A stretch of 64,000 nt of DNA from UBA8752 sp965657965 (GCA_965657965.1 CBFHQM010000002.1:1-64000), one strand, 5' to 3'; counted from the first letter of the stretch, positions 33,205 to 42,807 are shown. Program-made: numbers and translations. Notes: generated from the letters alone by a model not told the origin.

Positions 33205-35632
33205 CCCTTTGGCTGTGTTTGACCACCGTCCCACTGACTGAAGGCCGCAACACTTGAACCAGGTATGCGCCTGGGGCCAACCCTGCGGTAGACAGCGACA
33301 TGTTGCCACCCCCAATCCAACGCTCACTGGCCACAACGCGACCGGTCAAATCAAGCCACTGGACAGAAGCTCCATCCACAGTTCCACCCGAAAATGTCAG
33401 CCACAAGGGCTCGCCACTTTGAACGGGGTTCGGACTCACTTGGAAAGTGGAACCCGAGACAATCCCCCCAATACCGTTGACAGTCACACAGGGCTCGACG
33501 AGATAGGGTACTGCGTTCTGGTACATGCTGTTGACCACTTCGGTGATGCCTTGGATGCACAATTCCGTTTCGGGGGCTTCGGTCCAGTAAATCCGGCAAA
33601 GTGAAGACCACTCGTAGTGCTTGGGCATGGACGTATTGTGGTAACTGAGGCCAATCAAGGTGCTGCCACCGAGGGCGTGCTCGGGCAGGATGTTGTATTC
33701 CAAGGGATCGACCAAGCTCACGGCCTGCTGGATGCCACAGCTCACATCGAACTGGTAACCCAGGATGCGGTTGTGCGGATTGAGCACCTCGACATCGAAA
33801 AAACCTTGCTCCCAGTTGACTTCGCCCAACTTGAACCATACGCTGTCGAATGGATTCACAATGTGCGGTGCAGGGAATTCACACTTGTCATGAAATCCGC
33901 TGCTGTCAGGACTGGCATGGGCAATGTCCCAGTATTGACAACGCGCCATGAGCGCTGCATCCGACACCGTGAGCTCTCCGTCTTGGTCGAGGTCGTTGCA
34001 TGGCGCTGCCGTCAAGTCGTTGCCCAAAATGCCGTCCACATAGGACTCCGAATCGGTTAAGTCTTGATCGGCGTCCAAATCCAAGTCGCCCATGAGCGCC
34101 GTTCCGCCGCAATCTCCATTGCAGTCCATTTGAGCTGTTCCATAGGGCGCTCCGGTACAGTCTACCAATTCATCGCAATCGTCGTAGAGCTCCACTTCCA
34201 ATTCCCCCGAGCTACGGTCCATCTGGATGCAGACCACGCCCCAGTTGTTTTCATAATCGTTCTCCTGACGGCCCAACGCATCCGGACTGTAGTCCCAATT
34301 CACGCGCACCACGAGATGATAGACACCATCGGCAATGCCCGTCACGTCAATCCACTGACAAGACAAGCCCGCTCCATAAATGTCACCGCAATGGGCGCTG
34401 ATGCCCATGTTGGAACATCCGTATTGGGCCGTTCCGCCATCGCCACACTCCAAGTCCATGACACAGAACCCGTTTTTAAATCCGATGGGCAGCATCTGAC
34501 CGTCCATGGTAAAGAGATCGTATTTCGCATAGCCCTTGTAGTGCCAGTGGTTATGACAATCCCCCCACTCGAACTGCTGGGTGGAATCGGTCTGGGCCGT
34601 GGTGCCGATGTAGTAATCCAGGTCACCAATGTTCTTGATCCAAGTGGTGAACCGCACCAATTCGCGCTCTCCATAGCCATTCAAGCACCCTTCTACAATG
34701 TAACAGTTGTCCTCGTCCACCGTCATGGTCTCCGCCTGCAGGCTGTTTTCGATGGCACTTTCCAGCACCATCAAGTCCGGCCCCGTGCAAAGGGGGTCGC
34801 CGGGGTAAATGCAACTGCCATTGTCCACTTCGGCCGCCGGATTGTAGTTGCACGCCGTTTCATCGGTGCAACCTTCTGCCGGTCCCACATAATCCAAGGT
34901 CCACTCAAAGGCACCACAGCCTTCGCCATCTGCATCCAAATCAGCAAATCGAATCCAGTAGGTCACGCCGACTTCCAAGAGGACAGACAATTGCGCACTC
35001 TCTGCATTGTCTTCGCACCCACCTTGGTTGTCATCATAGTAAATGGAACCCTCGTTTGTGTCGTCGAAGTTGTTCATGTTGCAGTAATCATAGATCCACA
35101 ACCGGGTATCACAACCAGAACCGCAGCTGGTGAATGAATACATGCCATTGCTGGGCGGGGTGAAGGTCCACCACTGAACATTTCCAGCGGCGGCCACTGT
35201 ACCATAATCTGATTCGGTTAAGACCAGCGGATCCACACACGTCCAACCGGGAGGGCAATCAATGGGATGACTCTGCCCGTACCCATAGTTCCCACTCCCT
35301 TCAACCAGGAGCGCTCCGTTGAACCAGAGTTCATATCCCCCCCCTTCATTGAGGCCGTCCCCATAGCTGTCATTCATGCGAAAGAGCATACAAGGCGACC
35401 AATCGGCCGTGTCCACACAAAACGTCCATGCTGTGTCTTGTGCATTCTCCACATTCTGCTCAAAGACCAACGTTCCGTTCGCAGTCATGAGCTCAAACGA
35501 CATCTCTTGTGGCCATTGATCTGGCGAAATCAACACTTCAACGGTGTGCTCTCCATCGGAGCACGCGGTCTGTGCGAAAGCGGAAAGTCCGGTAAAAACC
35601 AGCAAGCACGCGAGAAGGGGAATTCGGTTCAT
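33191..35632 (-). CDS. Secreted lysyl-oxidase-like protein 2, T9SS type A tail
   Basis: 813 residues from ATG 35632 (MNRIPLLACLLVFTGLSAFAQ signal); an upstream ATG would spoil the signal. It has the order of protein 1 without the PKD domain: a DSYGDGLNEGGG domain, a PPC-like domain, one Gly-Cys-Thr-Asp repeat, then the lysyl oxidase domain. The copper ligands are in CHNHWH (H360, H362, H364). K386 in GFKNGFC and Y419 in DIYGAGLSCQWIDVT are the expected quinone-forming pair. A dockerin-like region and a sandwich follow. The final 75 residues are a T9SS type A domain: FQVSPNPVQSGEPLWLTF, WLDLTGRVV, LAPGAYLVQV. It should be a surface or secreted amine oxidase able to make aldehyde cross-links. 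Confidence 0.87.
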   Translation of the reverse strand: MNRIPLLACLLVFTGLSAFAQTACSDGEHTVEVLISPDQWPQEMSFELMTANGTLVFEQNVENAQDTAWTFCVDTADWSPCMLFRMNDSYGDGLNEGGGYELWFNGALLVEGSGNYGYGQSHPIDCPPGWTCVDPLVLTESDYGTVAAAGNVQWWTFTPPSNGMYSFTSCGSGCDTRLWIYDYCNMNNFDDTNEGSIYYDDNQGGCEDNAESAQLSVLLEVGVTYWIRFADLDADGEGCGAFEWTLDYVGPAEGCTDETACNYNPAAEVDNGSCIYPGDPLCTGPDLMVLESAIENSLQAETMTVDEDNCYIVEGCLNGYGERELVRFTTWIKNIGDLDYYIGTTAQTDSTQQFEWGDCHNHWHYKGYAKYDLFTMDGQMLPIGFKNGFCVMDLECGDGGTAQYGCSNMGISAHCGDIYGAGLSCQWIDVTGIADGVYHLVVRVNWDYSPDALGRQENDYENNWGVVCIQMDRSSGELEVELYDDCDELVDCTGAPYGTAQMDCNGDCGGTALMGDLDLDADQDLTDSESYVDGILGNDLTAAPCNDLDQDGELTVSDAALMARCQYWDIAHASPDSSGFHDKCEFPAPHIVNPFDSVWFKLGEVNWEQGFFDVEVLNPHNRILGYQFDVSCGIQQAVSLVDPLEYNILPEHALGGSTLIGLSYHNTSMPKHYEWSSLCRIYWTEAPETELCIQGITEVVNSMYQNAVPYLVEPCVTVNGIGGIVSGSTFQVSPNPVQSGEPLWLTFSGGTVDGASVQWLDLTGRVVASERWIGGGNMSLSTAGLAPGAYLVQVLRPSVSGTVVKHSQRVTVR

Positions 35633-35788
35633 GGGGCCAATGTAAGGGAGGATGACAGCCACCTTCTCGCGATACGCTCTTCCATCATTGGCCTCGGTCG
35701 CTTAAGACACGGAGCACAGGTTCAGGAGCGACCAAAGAAAAGTTCATCACCCTCACGCACTAAACTGCGCTCAGGCCAAAGGGTTGCT

Positions 35789-35796
35789 TATTTTTG
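35789..35796 (+). promoter_or_regulatory. Candidate -7 box (TATTTTTG) upstream of a tiny membrane protein
   Basis: TATTTTTG matches TAnnTTTG exactly and lies 24 bases before the ATG at 35821. The rest of the 35633-35820 intergenic stretch shows nothing further. Confidence 0.4.
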
Positions 35797-35820
35797 ACCT
35801 CGCAACTCAAGCATCTCCAC

Positions 35821-35934
35821 ATGGGACACGATCACGACCACAACGAAGCCAAGCAAAACGAAATCGGAGGACCCGTCGTTTTTGCCCTCTTCCTTTTTGC
35901 CATCGTCATCATCAGCATCTACTTCCTAGGCTGA
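35821..35934 (+). CDS. Tiny His/Asp-headed single-pass membrane protein
   Basis: 37 residues: a polar head MGHDHDHNEAKQNEIGG followed by one strong TM helix (VVFALFLFAIVIISIYFLG) that runs to the C-terminus. A consensus -7 box lies just upstream and the gene sits alone between two divergent/convergent neighbours. The HDHDH stretch could bind a metal. No family is recognised. The clean head-plus-helix structure and promoter make a real gene likely in spite of the length. Confidence 0.55.
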   Translation: MGHDHDHNEAKQNEIGGPVVFALFLFAIVIISIYFLG

Positions 35935-35946
35935 TTGACCACCGAA

Positions 35947-38271
35947 TCAATTCCCGCCTTCAGCTTCCATGCGCTGACGGCGTTCTTTCATCTTTTCTAG
36001 AGAGTTTCTCCGAAACTCCTCCCGCAGGGCGCCTTCATCTTGTGTGTAGCCGCGCCCCATCCCCGTGCCTGTTCCAAATGGGCGCCAATCTGGACTGATG
36101 TTGTCTGGGTCTCTCTCGGTCAGGCTCATCTCTTGGACCAAATGCGTAGCCCCAGCGTAGACATCGGTTACCCACAGCACGTAGCGAATGTCCACCATGA
36201 TGTTGCGGCAACGGTCTGCATCGAAGCGAACATCACTCATGGTGCTTTCCCAAGTCCGATCAAAGTTCAACCCGACCAGATCACCTGTCCCATTGATGGC
36301 AGGAGATCCTGAGTTTCCTCCAGTGGTGTGATTGGACCCGAGGAAGCACACCCTTAAGTCTCCATTGCTGTCGGCATATGGACCATACTCTTTTCTCTGC
36401 AACTTGGCTGCCAACGCCTCTGGCAAATCAAACTCGGCGTCGCCGGGAATGTACTTGTCCAATACTCCTTTTGCGGTGGTATACGGCTTGTACGTGACCG
36501 CATCACGCGGCTCACTCCCTTCCATTCGACCATAAGTCAACCGCAACGTGCTATTGGCATCTGGCCAGAACGTTTTCTCGGGATACACCGCTTGCATGCC
36601 GCGGAGATAAAGCCCCATGTTGGCCTCCATCTCACCCGACAAGCGGGCATACTCACCCCGAACCTTCCCCCAATAGCTGTCGCTGGTTTCCGAGGCCCAC
36701 CGAATGGCGGGATCCTTTGCTTTTTTCTTTAACCCCTTGCGGTCGCCCTCTCGCAAAAGCGCCATAAACGCCTCGCCATCGTCGAGAATGGAAGCCCCGT
36801 AAAGGTCATTCGCCAACTCCCGTCCGCTGCCCGCAGAGGCGGCTTCTATGGCCACCGATGGCGCAAACCCTTCGGGCATTGCCTCCATATAAAGCGGGAA
36901 CACCGCAGCAAACACTTGCCGGTCCACGTCCGCATTGTAATCGGCATAAAAACCTTCCGCTTGGTTCAGGACTTCTGCTGCCCTCGCGAGAAAGGCACTG
37001 TCGCTCACCGACTTGTCCGCAGCCATGGTGAATACGTCTCCCACGCCATCTGCCCAACGCAACAATTCTGGCCCATAGTAGAACCATTCAATGAACAAGG
37101 ACCGCGCTTCCAAAAATGGACGCAGCGCCTCGAAATTCTTGGTCAAATCCCCAACCACAGTTGTGTATTCATCCAAGTCTTGCTGGACCACCTCTCGGGC
37201 AAAATCTAGCTGTGCGAGACGCTTCTCTTGAACGGCGCCGAAGTCAATCAAGCCTTCATTTTGACCGATCCACTTTTTCCAAGCATTTGCAATGCGACTT
37301 TGCTTCGCAGCGTAGGCAATGCGGGTGGCATCATCTGCGCGCATGGCCGTATTGATGATGTCCAAACTGGCTGTGCGCATGCCAATTCGCGTGGGGTTCA
37401 AAACCTCAATCAAATGCGACACTTGTGCCGCGGGGATGTAACGCTCGGTCCGTCCCGGAAAACCAAACACCATGGTAAAGTCCCCCTCTTCAATGCCGTG
37501 CATGGACACAGGTAAGTGGTGCTTTGGGGCAAAAGGAATGTTGTCTGCACTGGGTTCTGCAGGTGCGCCATCTGGCCCACTGTAAATCCGGAACATCGAA
37601 AAATCTCCGGTGTGGCGGGGCCAAACCCAGTTGTCGGTATCGCCTCCATATTTTCCGATGGCACTCGGAGGGGCGCCCACAAGACGAACATCAGTATAGG
37701 TCCGGGTCACGATCAAAAAATTCTGATTGCCGTAGAGGAAATCCCGAACCACAGCTTCGTAATCGGTGCCTTCCGTGGCCTCGGCAACCAATGCCGCCCT
37801 CATCGCCTTTTCGGCGTCCTCTCCTCTGAGCCGCGCCGCTTGAATCGAATCGGTCACGTCTTCGATCCGCTCAATGAACATCGCCGTCAAGCCAGGATTC
37901 ATAAGCTCTTCATCCTTGGACATGGCCCAAAAACCATCCTTCAAGATGTCCCGCTCTAAACTGCTGTGCGATTGAATTTGTCCGTATCCACAATGATGAT
38001 TGGTCAACAGAAGGCCTTGGTCAGAGATCAGGCTCGCTGTGCACCCTCCGCCAAACTGAACGATGGCATCTTTGAGCGAGCTCCGGTTGATGGAGTAAAT
38101 GTCTTCCGCGCTGAGCCTGAGCCCCATTTCTTGCATGTCTCCTTCTACTGCCCGGAGCAGCGCAGGAATCCACATTCCCTCCGTGGCACGAATGCCAGGA
38201 GCGAGCAACAAAATCAGAAACGTCATGGCGGCCCGATGGCGGACCTGGGAAATGGACAAGGTTGCGAACAT
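35947..38271 (-). CDS. S46-family dipeptidyl-peptidase, DPP11-type
   Basis: 774 residues with a signal peptide (through GIRATEG). The catalytic triad of S46 is visible: His in LLTNHHCGYG, Asp in YGGDTDNWVWPRHTGDF, Ser in TGGNSGSPAI. These periplasmic enzymes remove dipeptides from peptide N-termini during protein use. In the Porphyromonas enzymes the residue 18 after the serine sets specificity: Gly in DPP7, Arg in DPP11. Here it is Arg (NFDRTWE), predicting preference for Asp/Glu at P1. It ends 12 bases after the tiny membrane gene, convergently. Threonine aldolase lies upstream on the same strand. Confidence 0.93.
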   Translation of the reverse strand: MFATLSISQVRHRAAMTFLILLLAPGIRATEGMWIPALLRAVEGDMQEMGLRLSAEDIYSINRSSLKDAIVQFGGGCTASLISDQGLLLTNHHCGYGQIQSHSSLERDILKDGFWAMSKDEELMNPGLTAMFIERIEDVTDSIQAARLRGEDAEKAMRAALVAEATEGTDYEAVVRDFLYGNQNFLIVTRTYTDVRLVGAPPSAIGKYGGDTDNWVWPRHTGDFSMFRIYSGPDGAPAEPSADNIPFAPKHHLPVSMHGIEEGDFTMVFGFPGRTERYIPAAQVSHLIEVLNPTRIGMRTASLDIINTAMRADDATRIAYAAKQSRIANAWKKWIGQNEGLIDFGAVQEKRLAQLDFAREVVQQDLDEYTTVVGDLTKNFEALRPFLEARSLFIEWFYYGPELLRWADGVGDVFTMAADKSVSDSAFLARAAEVLNQAEGFYADYNADVDRQVFAAVFPLYMEAMPEGFAPSVAIEAASAGSGRELANDLYGASILDDGEAFMALLREGDRKGLKKKAKDPAIRWASETSDSYWGKVRGEYARLSGEMEANMGLYLRGMQAVYPEKTFWPDANSTLRLTYGRMEGSEPRDAVTYKPYTTAKGVLDKYIPGDAEFDLPEALAAKLQRKEYGPYADSNGDLRVCFLGSNHTTGGNSGSPAINGTGDLVGLNFDRTWESTMSDVRFDADRCRNIMVDIRYVLWVTDVYAGATHLVQEMSLTERDPDNISPDWRPFGTGTGMGRGYTQDEGALREEFRRNSLEKMKERRQRMEAEGGN

Positions 38272-38312
38272 GCCGGAAAAGTAACCCGCAACGGCGAGTC
38301 ACAAACCGCAGA

Positions 38313-39347
38313 TCACCGCCAATCTTCAATCGCCTGCAACACGACTTCCATGTCGCGCTCGTGGGTATCGAGGTGGGTTACCCAACGCACTTTGTTGGGC
38401 CCAAAGGCCGAACACAACACGCCCTTGTCCTTTTGTTGGGACACCAATTCTGAGGCTGTGCGGCCTTCAGCCAGCGTGGCGATCACAATGTTGGTTTCGA
38501 CTGGCGCCACAGATTCAACCTGTGGATGATGACGCAACTTCTCGCCAATGGCTTTTGCGCGGCGATGATCCTCGGCAAGCCGGTCAAAGTGGTGGTCTAA
38601 GGCATACAAACCTGCTGCGGCCAAAATGCCCACTTGTCGCATGCCTCCGCCCAGCACTTTGCGCGCCCGATGGGCCTCGGCAATGAACGCACTTGATCCC
38701 AAAAGCACAGAGCCTACTGGTGTGCCCAGCCCCTTAGACAGGCAAAGTGAAATGCTGTCGAATCGACGACCGTAATGGGCCCAATCCTCCCCGGTCTCCC
38801 GCAGTGCATTCCACGCACGGGCACCATCCAGGTGAAATGGCAGGCCCACTTCTGCACACGCTGCAGCACCTTCATCCAGTACCGCAGCAGCCTGCACTGC
38901 ACCACCTCCTTTGTTCACCGTGTCCTCCACGCAAATCAAGGCGGTCCGTGCAAAATGACTGTCTGCAGGATTGACCTCTTCGCGAATCGTCATTCCCGGA
39001 ATGGCGCCTTTCGGCGCATCAACAAGACGGACACTGGCTCCGCTGTTTCGTGCAATCCCGCCTCCTTCATAGTTGTAGACATGGCTCAACTTGTGGCAAA
39101 TCACCTCATCTCCAGGCGACGTGTGGACATTGATGGCAATTTGATTGGCCATGGTTCCAGAGGGGCAAAACAAGCCCGATTCGTGGCCGAACCTCTCTGC
39201 CAGCATCGCTTCAAGACGATTGACCGTGGGGTCCTCTCCATAGACATCATCCCCAGTAGGGGCTGACATCATGGCCTTCATCATGCCCTCTGTGGGCCTT
39301 GTCACCGTGTCGCTCCGGAGGTCAACTGCTTCTTTCATGCTGGACAA
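38313..39347 (-). CDS. ltaE: Low-specificity L-threonine aldolase
   Basis: 344 residues. A PLP enzyme splitting L-threonine/allo-threonine into glycine and acetaldehyde. The N-terminal DLRSDTVTRPT signature is present, with CPSGTMANQIA, HVYNYEGGG, FHLDGARAWNA and the PLP lysine in SLCLSKGLGTPVGS. The length is typical. Translation may start at the first Met or three codons later. It lies between the S46 peptidase and the type A cargo gene, all on the minus strand with short gaps (10 and 41 bases), so co-transcription is possible. Confidence 0.94.
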   Translation of the reverse strand: MSSMKEAVDLRSDTVTRPTEGMMKAMMSAPTGDDVYGEDPTVNRLEAMLAERFGHESGLFCPSGTMANQIAINVHTSPGDEVICHKLSHVYNYEGGGIARNSGASVRLVDAPKGAIPGMTIREEVNPADSHFARTALICVEDTVNKGGGAVQAAAVLDEGAAACAEVGLPFHLDGARAWNALRETGEDWAHYGRRFDSISLCLSKGLGTPVGSVLLGSSAFIAEAHRARKVLGGGMRQVGILAAAGLYALDHHFDRLAEDHRRAKAIGEKLRHHPQVESVAPVETNIVIATLAEGRTASELVSQQKDKGVLCSAFGPNKVRWVTHLDTHERDMEVVLQAIEDWR

Positions 39348-39357
39348 AGGTCCAACC

Positions 39358-41271
39358 TCAGCGGCGAATCAACCGCACTTTGGTCCCCGCTTCTGGAAAG
39401 AGAAGCAGATATTGACCAGCAGCAAGCCCCTCGGAGGGCACCTCAAGCCGCTGACCTGCACCGGCCAAATGGGTGCCTGAGCGAACCAGTCGTCCCTGTT
39501 GATCCCGCAAGTGCCATGTGGTGGTTTTGTCGGACAACCAACGCGCCTCAATAATCCATGACTGACCCTCTCGCGTCGGATTGGGCGCAACTTCAATCGC
39601 CACGTTCGGGTTCAGGTTCTCTACCCCTGTGGTGCAATCAAACACGGTCACAAACAAAGCGTCGGCGTGACTGCACCCCAAGGCGTTTGAGGCAACCACA
39701 GTAATGGGGTAAGTCCCCGGCCCCAAATCGGCGCCAGAAATCACAATGAACTGGTCCGCACTCCCATTGCTCCAGACATAGGTGAGCCCAGCTGGGGCAG
39801 AGAGGATCAACTGTTCATCATCGCAGATCGTCGTGTCCGCTCCCAAACTAAAAGTAAATGCCGCGTCATCTGCAACAACCTCGAAAGGCAAGGAAACCTC
39901 ACACCCGTTGTCGTCCTCCAACTCCACTGTGTAATCGCCCTCGGTTAGTCCTTCCACCATCTCCCCTGTGTTGAACTCCCCCAAATCATTGAACCACTGA
40001 ATCTCAAATGGGGCAGCACCACCGGTCACCGATAAAGACGCTTCTCCATTGGCCTGTTCCGGACAATCCGGCCCCACCACATCCAAATTGAGCTCAATCG
40101 GATCGGGCTCAGTCAAGGTGACGGTGTGCACCAAGCTGCTGCCGCAACTGTTCAGAATGACGCAGGAATAGGTACCCGCCTCGAGTCCGCTGATTTGCTG
40201 CCCCTCTCCACTGTACCCATTAGGGCCCACCCATGCGGTCACATAATTGCTACCAGACCCGGCAACACTCAGTAGAATGCTGCCGTCGGGCGTTTCTTCT
40301 TTGCCCAAGGCGCAGTCCAACCCGCCAGAAGAAGATGTTACGCTGGTCTCCTCCTCCACAGACACAATGGTCACCCCTGCTTGTCCTGCGGCACTAAACC
40401 AACCATCTACCTGAATCAAGTACGTCTCACCACTGTCCAAGCATCCAGTCCAAAGGGCACTGGCATACCCATTGCCCGGGCCGCATCCTCCTGGAATGTC
40501 ATCGTTTGCCCCCATGAGCGTGTAGGTGTCAAAATCTCCGCAATCTGTGGCTTTCCACAGGGCCATTTGCGTGTCAAAATTGGTCGTGTCCGTGCAAGCC
40601 GAGATGTAGCAGTTCCCCTCGGTTGCAGTGAAACTCAACCATGCCGATTGGGTCACGCCTACTTCGCACCAACCGCCATAAACTTGACAGCCCAAATTTG
40701 GGGGTGTTGGCTCCTGGAACGCCGCACCACAGCTGTCGGTGTTGATCACGACCATGGGACCATCAACTTCAATCTCCATGGCTGCACAAGGCGAATCATA
40801 GGCAGGCCCCGAAGCGTAGAACGGATCAAATGTCCACACGTTTCCGTCTCCGGTGCCCTGCCAACCGTTGGTAAGCGCCCCATCGACATAGACTTCAAAA
40901 AAAGTCCCCCCATCCCCATAACTGTCCACGTGGTGCAAAGTGAGCAACTCTCCAGGTGCGGCACACAGCGAATCCACGACAATGAAAGCACTTGACGCGT
41001 AGCTTCCTTCTTCGGCCCCTTCTACTCCTTCTCCACTGCACCCTACACCCAATTCATTTCCTCCCCAAAACAGCGGATTGGAAGCACAATCCTCCCCCTC
41101 TGCGGTGATTGCCCAATACATTTCAAAGCCCCAATTGTCCGTATGAATGTGGAGTTCAAAAGGGGTTTCGCCGTCTGGACATACCTGGGCCACAGTCACA
41201 AGACTAGAAAAGGCCAAAGACAAGACGATGAAAACCGGAAGGAAATGCTTAAAGGCAATATATCGGGTCAT
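39358..41271 (-). CDS. T9SS type A cargo protein with PPC-like and SprB-like domains
   Basis: 637 residues with a signal peptide (to VTVAQ). The order is: an N-terminal domain sharing HVDSYGDG with several other proteins of the window, a PPC-like Cys-rich sandwich (about 190-310), two to three SprB-like repeats (GGAAPFEIQW, LTEGDYTVELEDDNGC), an Ig-like segment (LSAPAGLTYVWSNG), and a T9SS type A domain (VAPNPTREGQSW, LRDQQGRLV, LAAGQYLLLF). No catalytic motif is seen. It is probably a surface adhesin or binding protein. The divergent yaaA begins 55 bases away. Confidence 0.85.
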   Translation of the reverse strand: MTRYIAFKHFLPVFIVLSLAFSSLVTVAQVCPDGETPFELHIHTDNWGFEMYWAITAEGEDCASNPLFWGGNELGVGCSGEGVEGAEEGSYASSAFIVVDSLCAAPGELLTLHHVDSYGDGGTFFEVYVDGALTNGWQGTGDGNVWTFDPFYASGPAYDSPCAAMEIEVDGPMVVINTDSCGAAFQEPTPPNLGCQVYGGWCEVGVTQSAWLSFTATEGNCYISACTDTTNFDTQMALWKATDCGDFDTYTLMGANDDIPGGCGPGNGYASALWTGCLDSGETYLIQVDGWFSAAGQAGVTIVSVEEETSVTSSSGGLDCALGKEETPDGSILLSVAGSGSNYVTAWVGPNGYSGEGQQISGLEAGTYSCVILNSCGSSLVHTVTLTEPDPIELNLDVVGPDCPEQANGEASLSVTGGAAPFEIQWFNDLGEFNTGEMVEGLTEGDYTVELEDDNGCEVSLPFEVVADDAAFTFSLGADTTICDDEQLILSAPAGLTYVWSNGSADQFIVISGADLGPGTYPITVVASNALGCSHADALFVTVFDCTTGVENLNPNVAIEVAPNPTREGQSWIIEARWLSDKTTTWHLRDQQGRLVRSGTHLAGAGQRLEVPSEGLAAGQYLLLFPEAGTKVRLIRR

Positions 41272-41311
41272 GGACGCAAATTAAGGTGATGTTCCGCGCA
41301 TTCGGTTGACT

Positions 41312-41319
41312 TACTTTTG
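41312..41319 (+). promoter_or_regulatory. Candidate -7 box (TACTTTTG) directly before yaaA
   Basis: TACTTTTG matches TAnnTTTG exactly and ends only 7 bases before the ATG at 41327. Transcription from it would begin at or next to the start codon, giving a leaderless mRNA. Confidence 0.45.
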
Positions 41320-41326
41320 CCGGCTC

Positions 41327-42100
41327 ATGCGTGTGCTCCTGTCACCTGCCAAGACCTTTCGAAAGGAAGACCTCACTCCCGAAGCGGGTGCAAGCCAACC
41401 TGTGTTTTTGAGGGAGGCGGCATCCATCATGGCAGAATTGAGCACATGGAGCCCTTCCGATTTGGCGCAGCGCATGCACGTTAGCCCCAGCCTGTCAGAA
41501 GAAACAGCGGAGCGACACTTGAACTGGTCCACTCCTTTCCATCCGGGCAACGCTCGCTTGGCGGTCCTTTCATTTCACGGGGAAGTCTACCGTGCAATGG
41601 GCGCAGACCGATGGAACACTTCGGACTTCGATTTTGCCCAAGACACCTTGCGCATCATTAGCGGGCTCTACGGCTTGTTGCGTCCTTTGGACTTGGTTCA
41701 AGAATACCGTTTGGAAATGGGCACCCCATGGGCCCCCAAAGGCGGGAAAAATCTATACTCACATTGGAACAACACGCTGAGTGAGCACCTCGAGCAAGAT
41801 GCTGCAGGAAGTCCCATCGTGAATTTGGCCAGCGCAGAATACGCGAAGGCACTCAAGCTCCAAACGCAAACCGCACCTGTTGTGACCTGCGCCTTTAAAG
41901 AAGAGAAACAGGGAAGCTATAAGATGATCGGGACCTACGCCAAACATGCCCGAGGTCGCATGGCCGCCTTCATTGTCAAAAACAGAATCACAGAACTCGG
42001 TCAGCTTCACGCTTTTGATGAAGCGGGATACGCATACAACCCAGCACTATCCAGCGATTCCGAATTTGTCTTTACCCGGACTTCACAGAACAAAAAATGA
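41327..42100 (+). CDS. yaaA: YaaA-family peroxide-stress protein
   Basis: 257 residues from ATG 41327 (MRVLLSPAKTF), which matches the family N-terminus; an ATG seven codons upstream lies inside the probable promoter. Further motifs are LSFHGEVYRAMGA, ISGLYGLLRPLDLVQEYRLEMGT, NLASAEYAKAL and KHARGRMAAFIVKN. In E. coli YaaA limits intracellular iron during peroxide stress and binds DNA. It overlaps the FKBP lipoprotein gene by four bases (ATGA). Confidence 0.92.
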   Translation: MRVLLSPAKTFRKEDLTPEAGASQPVFLREAASIMAELSTWSPSDLAQRMHVSPSLSEETAERHLNWSTPFHPGNARLAVLSFHGEVYRAMGADRWNTSDFDFAQDTLRIISGLYGLLRPLDLVQEYRLEMGTPWAPKGGKNLYSHWNNTLSEHLEQDAAGSPIVNLASAEYAKALKLQTQTAPVVTCAFKEEKQGSYKMIGTYAKHARGRMAAFIVKNRITELGQLHAFDEAGYAYNPALSSDSEFVFTRTSQNKK

Positions 42101-42807
42101 ACAACAACCAACCTTACGCCCTTTTCTTGGCGGCCCTCGTTTTTCTCGCACCCGTTGCTTGGACAGGATGTGCTGTCAATGGCCAAAACACCCCAACTTC
42201 TGAAATGGAAAACAACAATGACTCACTGAGCTATGCGCTCGGTGTTCTTTTCGCCACCAACGTGAGCAGCCAAGGCATCACAGATTACATCCCTGCGCAG
42301 ATTGCTCAAGCGTTCACAGACGTTCAAGCTGGAAGCCCTGCCATGACTGCAGAGCAAGCCAACGAAATCGTGCGTTCAACCATGCAAGAGCGCGAAGCCG
42401 CTGCAGGTGGAGAGAACATGAAAGCGGGTCAAGACTTTTTGGCAGCGAACAAGGGTGAAGCCGGTGTGATTGAAACCGCCTCTGGCCTTCAGTACCGCGT
42501 GGACCGCGAAGGAGACGGCCCAAGCCCAGAAGCAAGCGACCGCGTCACCGTGCACTATCACGGAACGCTGATCGACGGCACCACCTTTGACAGCAGTTAC
42601 GACCGCGGTCAGCCCGCAACGTTCGGACTGAGTCAGGTGATCGCTGGCTGGACCGAAGGGCTCCAAACCATGAAGAAAGGAGGCCAGACCACTTTCTTTA
42701 TTCCCTCTGACCTCGCCTATGGCCCACGTGCCACTGGAGATGTCATCGGCGCCAACTCCACCCTCATCTTTAAGGTTGAATTGTTGGAAGTCGAGGGAAA
42801 GGAGTGA
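42097..42807 (+). CDS. FKBP-type peptidyl-prolyl isomerase lipoprotein
   Basis: 236 residues. The lipoprotein signal has its Cys at about 25 (APVAWTGC). A helical FKBP_N dimerisation region (about 40-120) has the SLSYALGVLFATN motif. The C-terminal FKBP domain has VTVHYHGTLIDGTTFDSSYD, VIAGWTEGLQTMKKGG and LAYGPRATGDVIGANSTLIF. It resembles Mip/FkpA and should assist folding of periplasmic or outer-membrane proteins. It is translationally coupled to yaaA and followed by a good terminator. Confidence 0.93.
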   Translation: MNNNQPYALFLAALVFLAPVAWTGCAVNGQNTPTSEMENNNDSLSYALGVLFATNVSSQGITDYIPAQIAQAFTDVQAGSPAMTAEQANEIVRSTMQEREAAAGGENMKAGQDFLAANKGEAGVIETASGLQYRVDREGDGPSPEASDRVTVHYHGTLIDGTTFDSSYDRGQPATFGLSQVIAGWTEGLQTMKKGGQTTFFIPSDLAYGPRATGDVIGANSTLIFKVELLEVEGKE

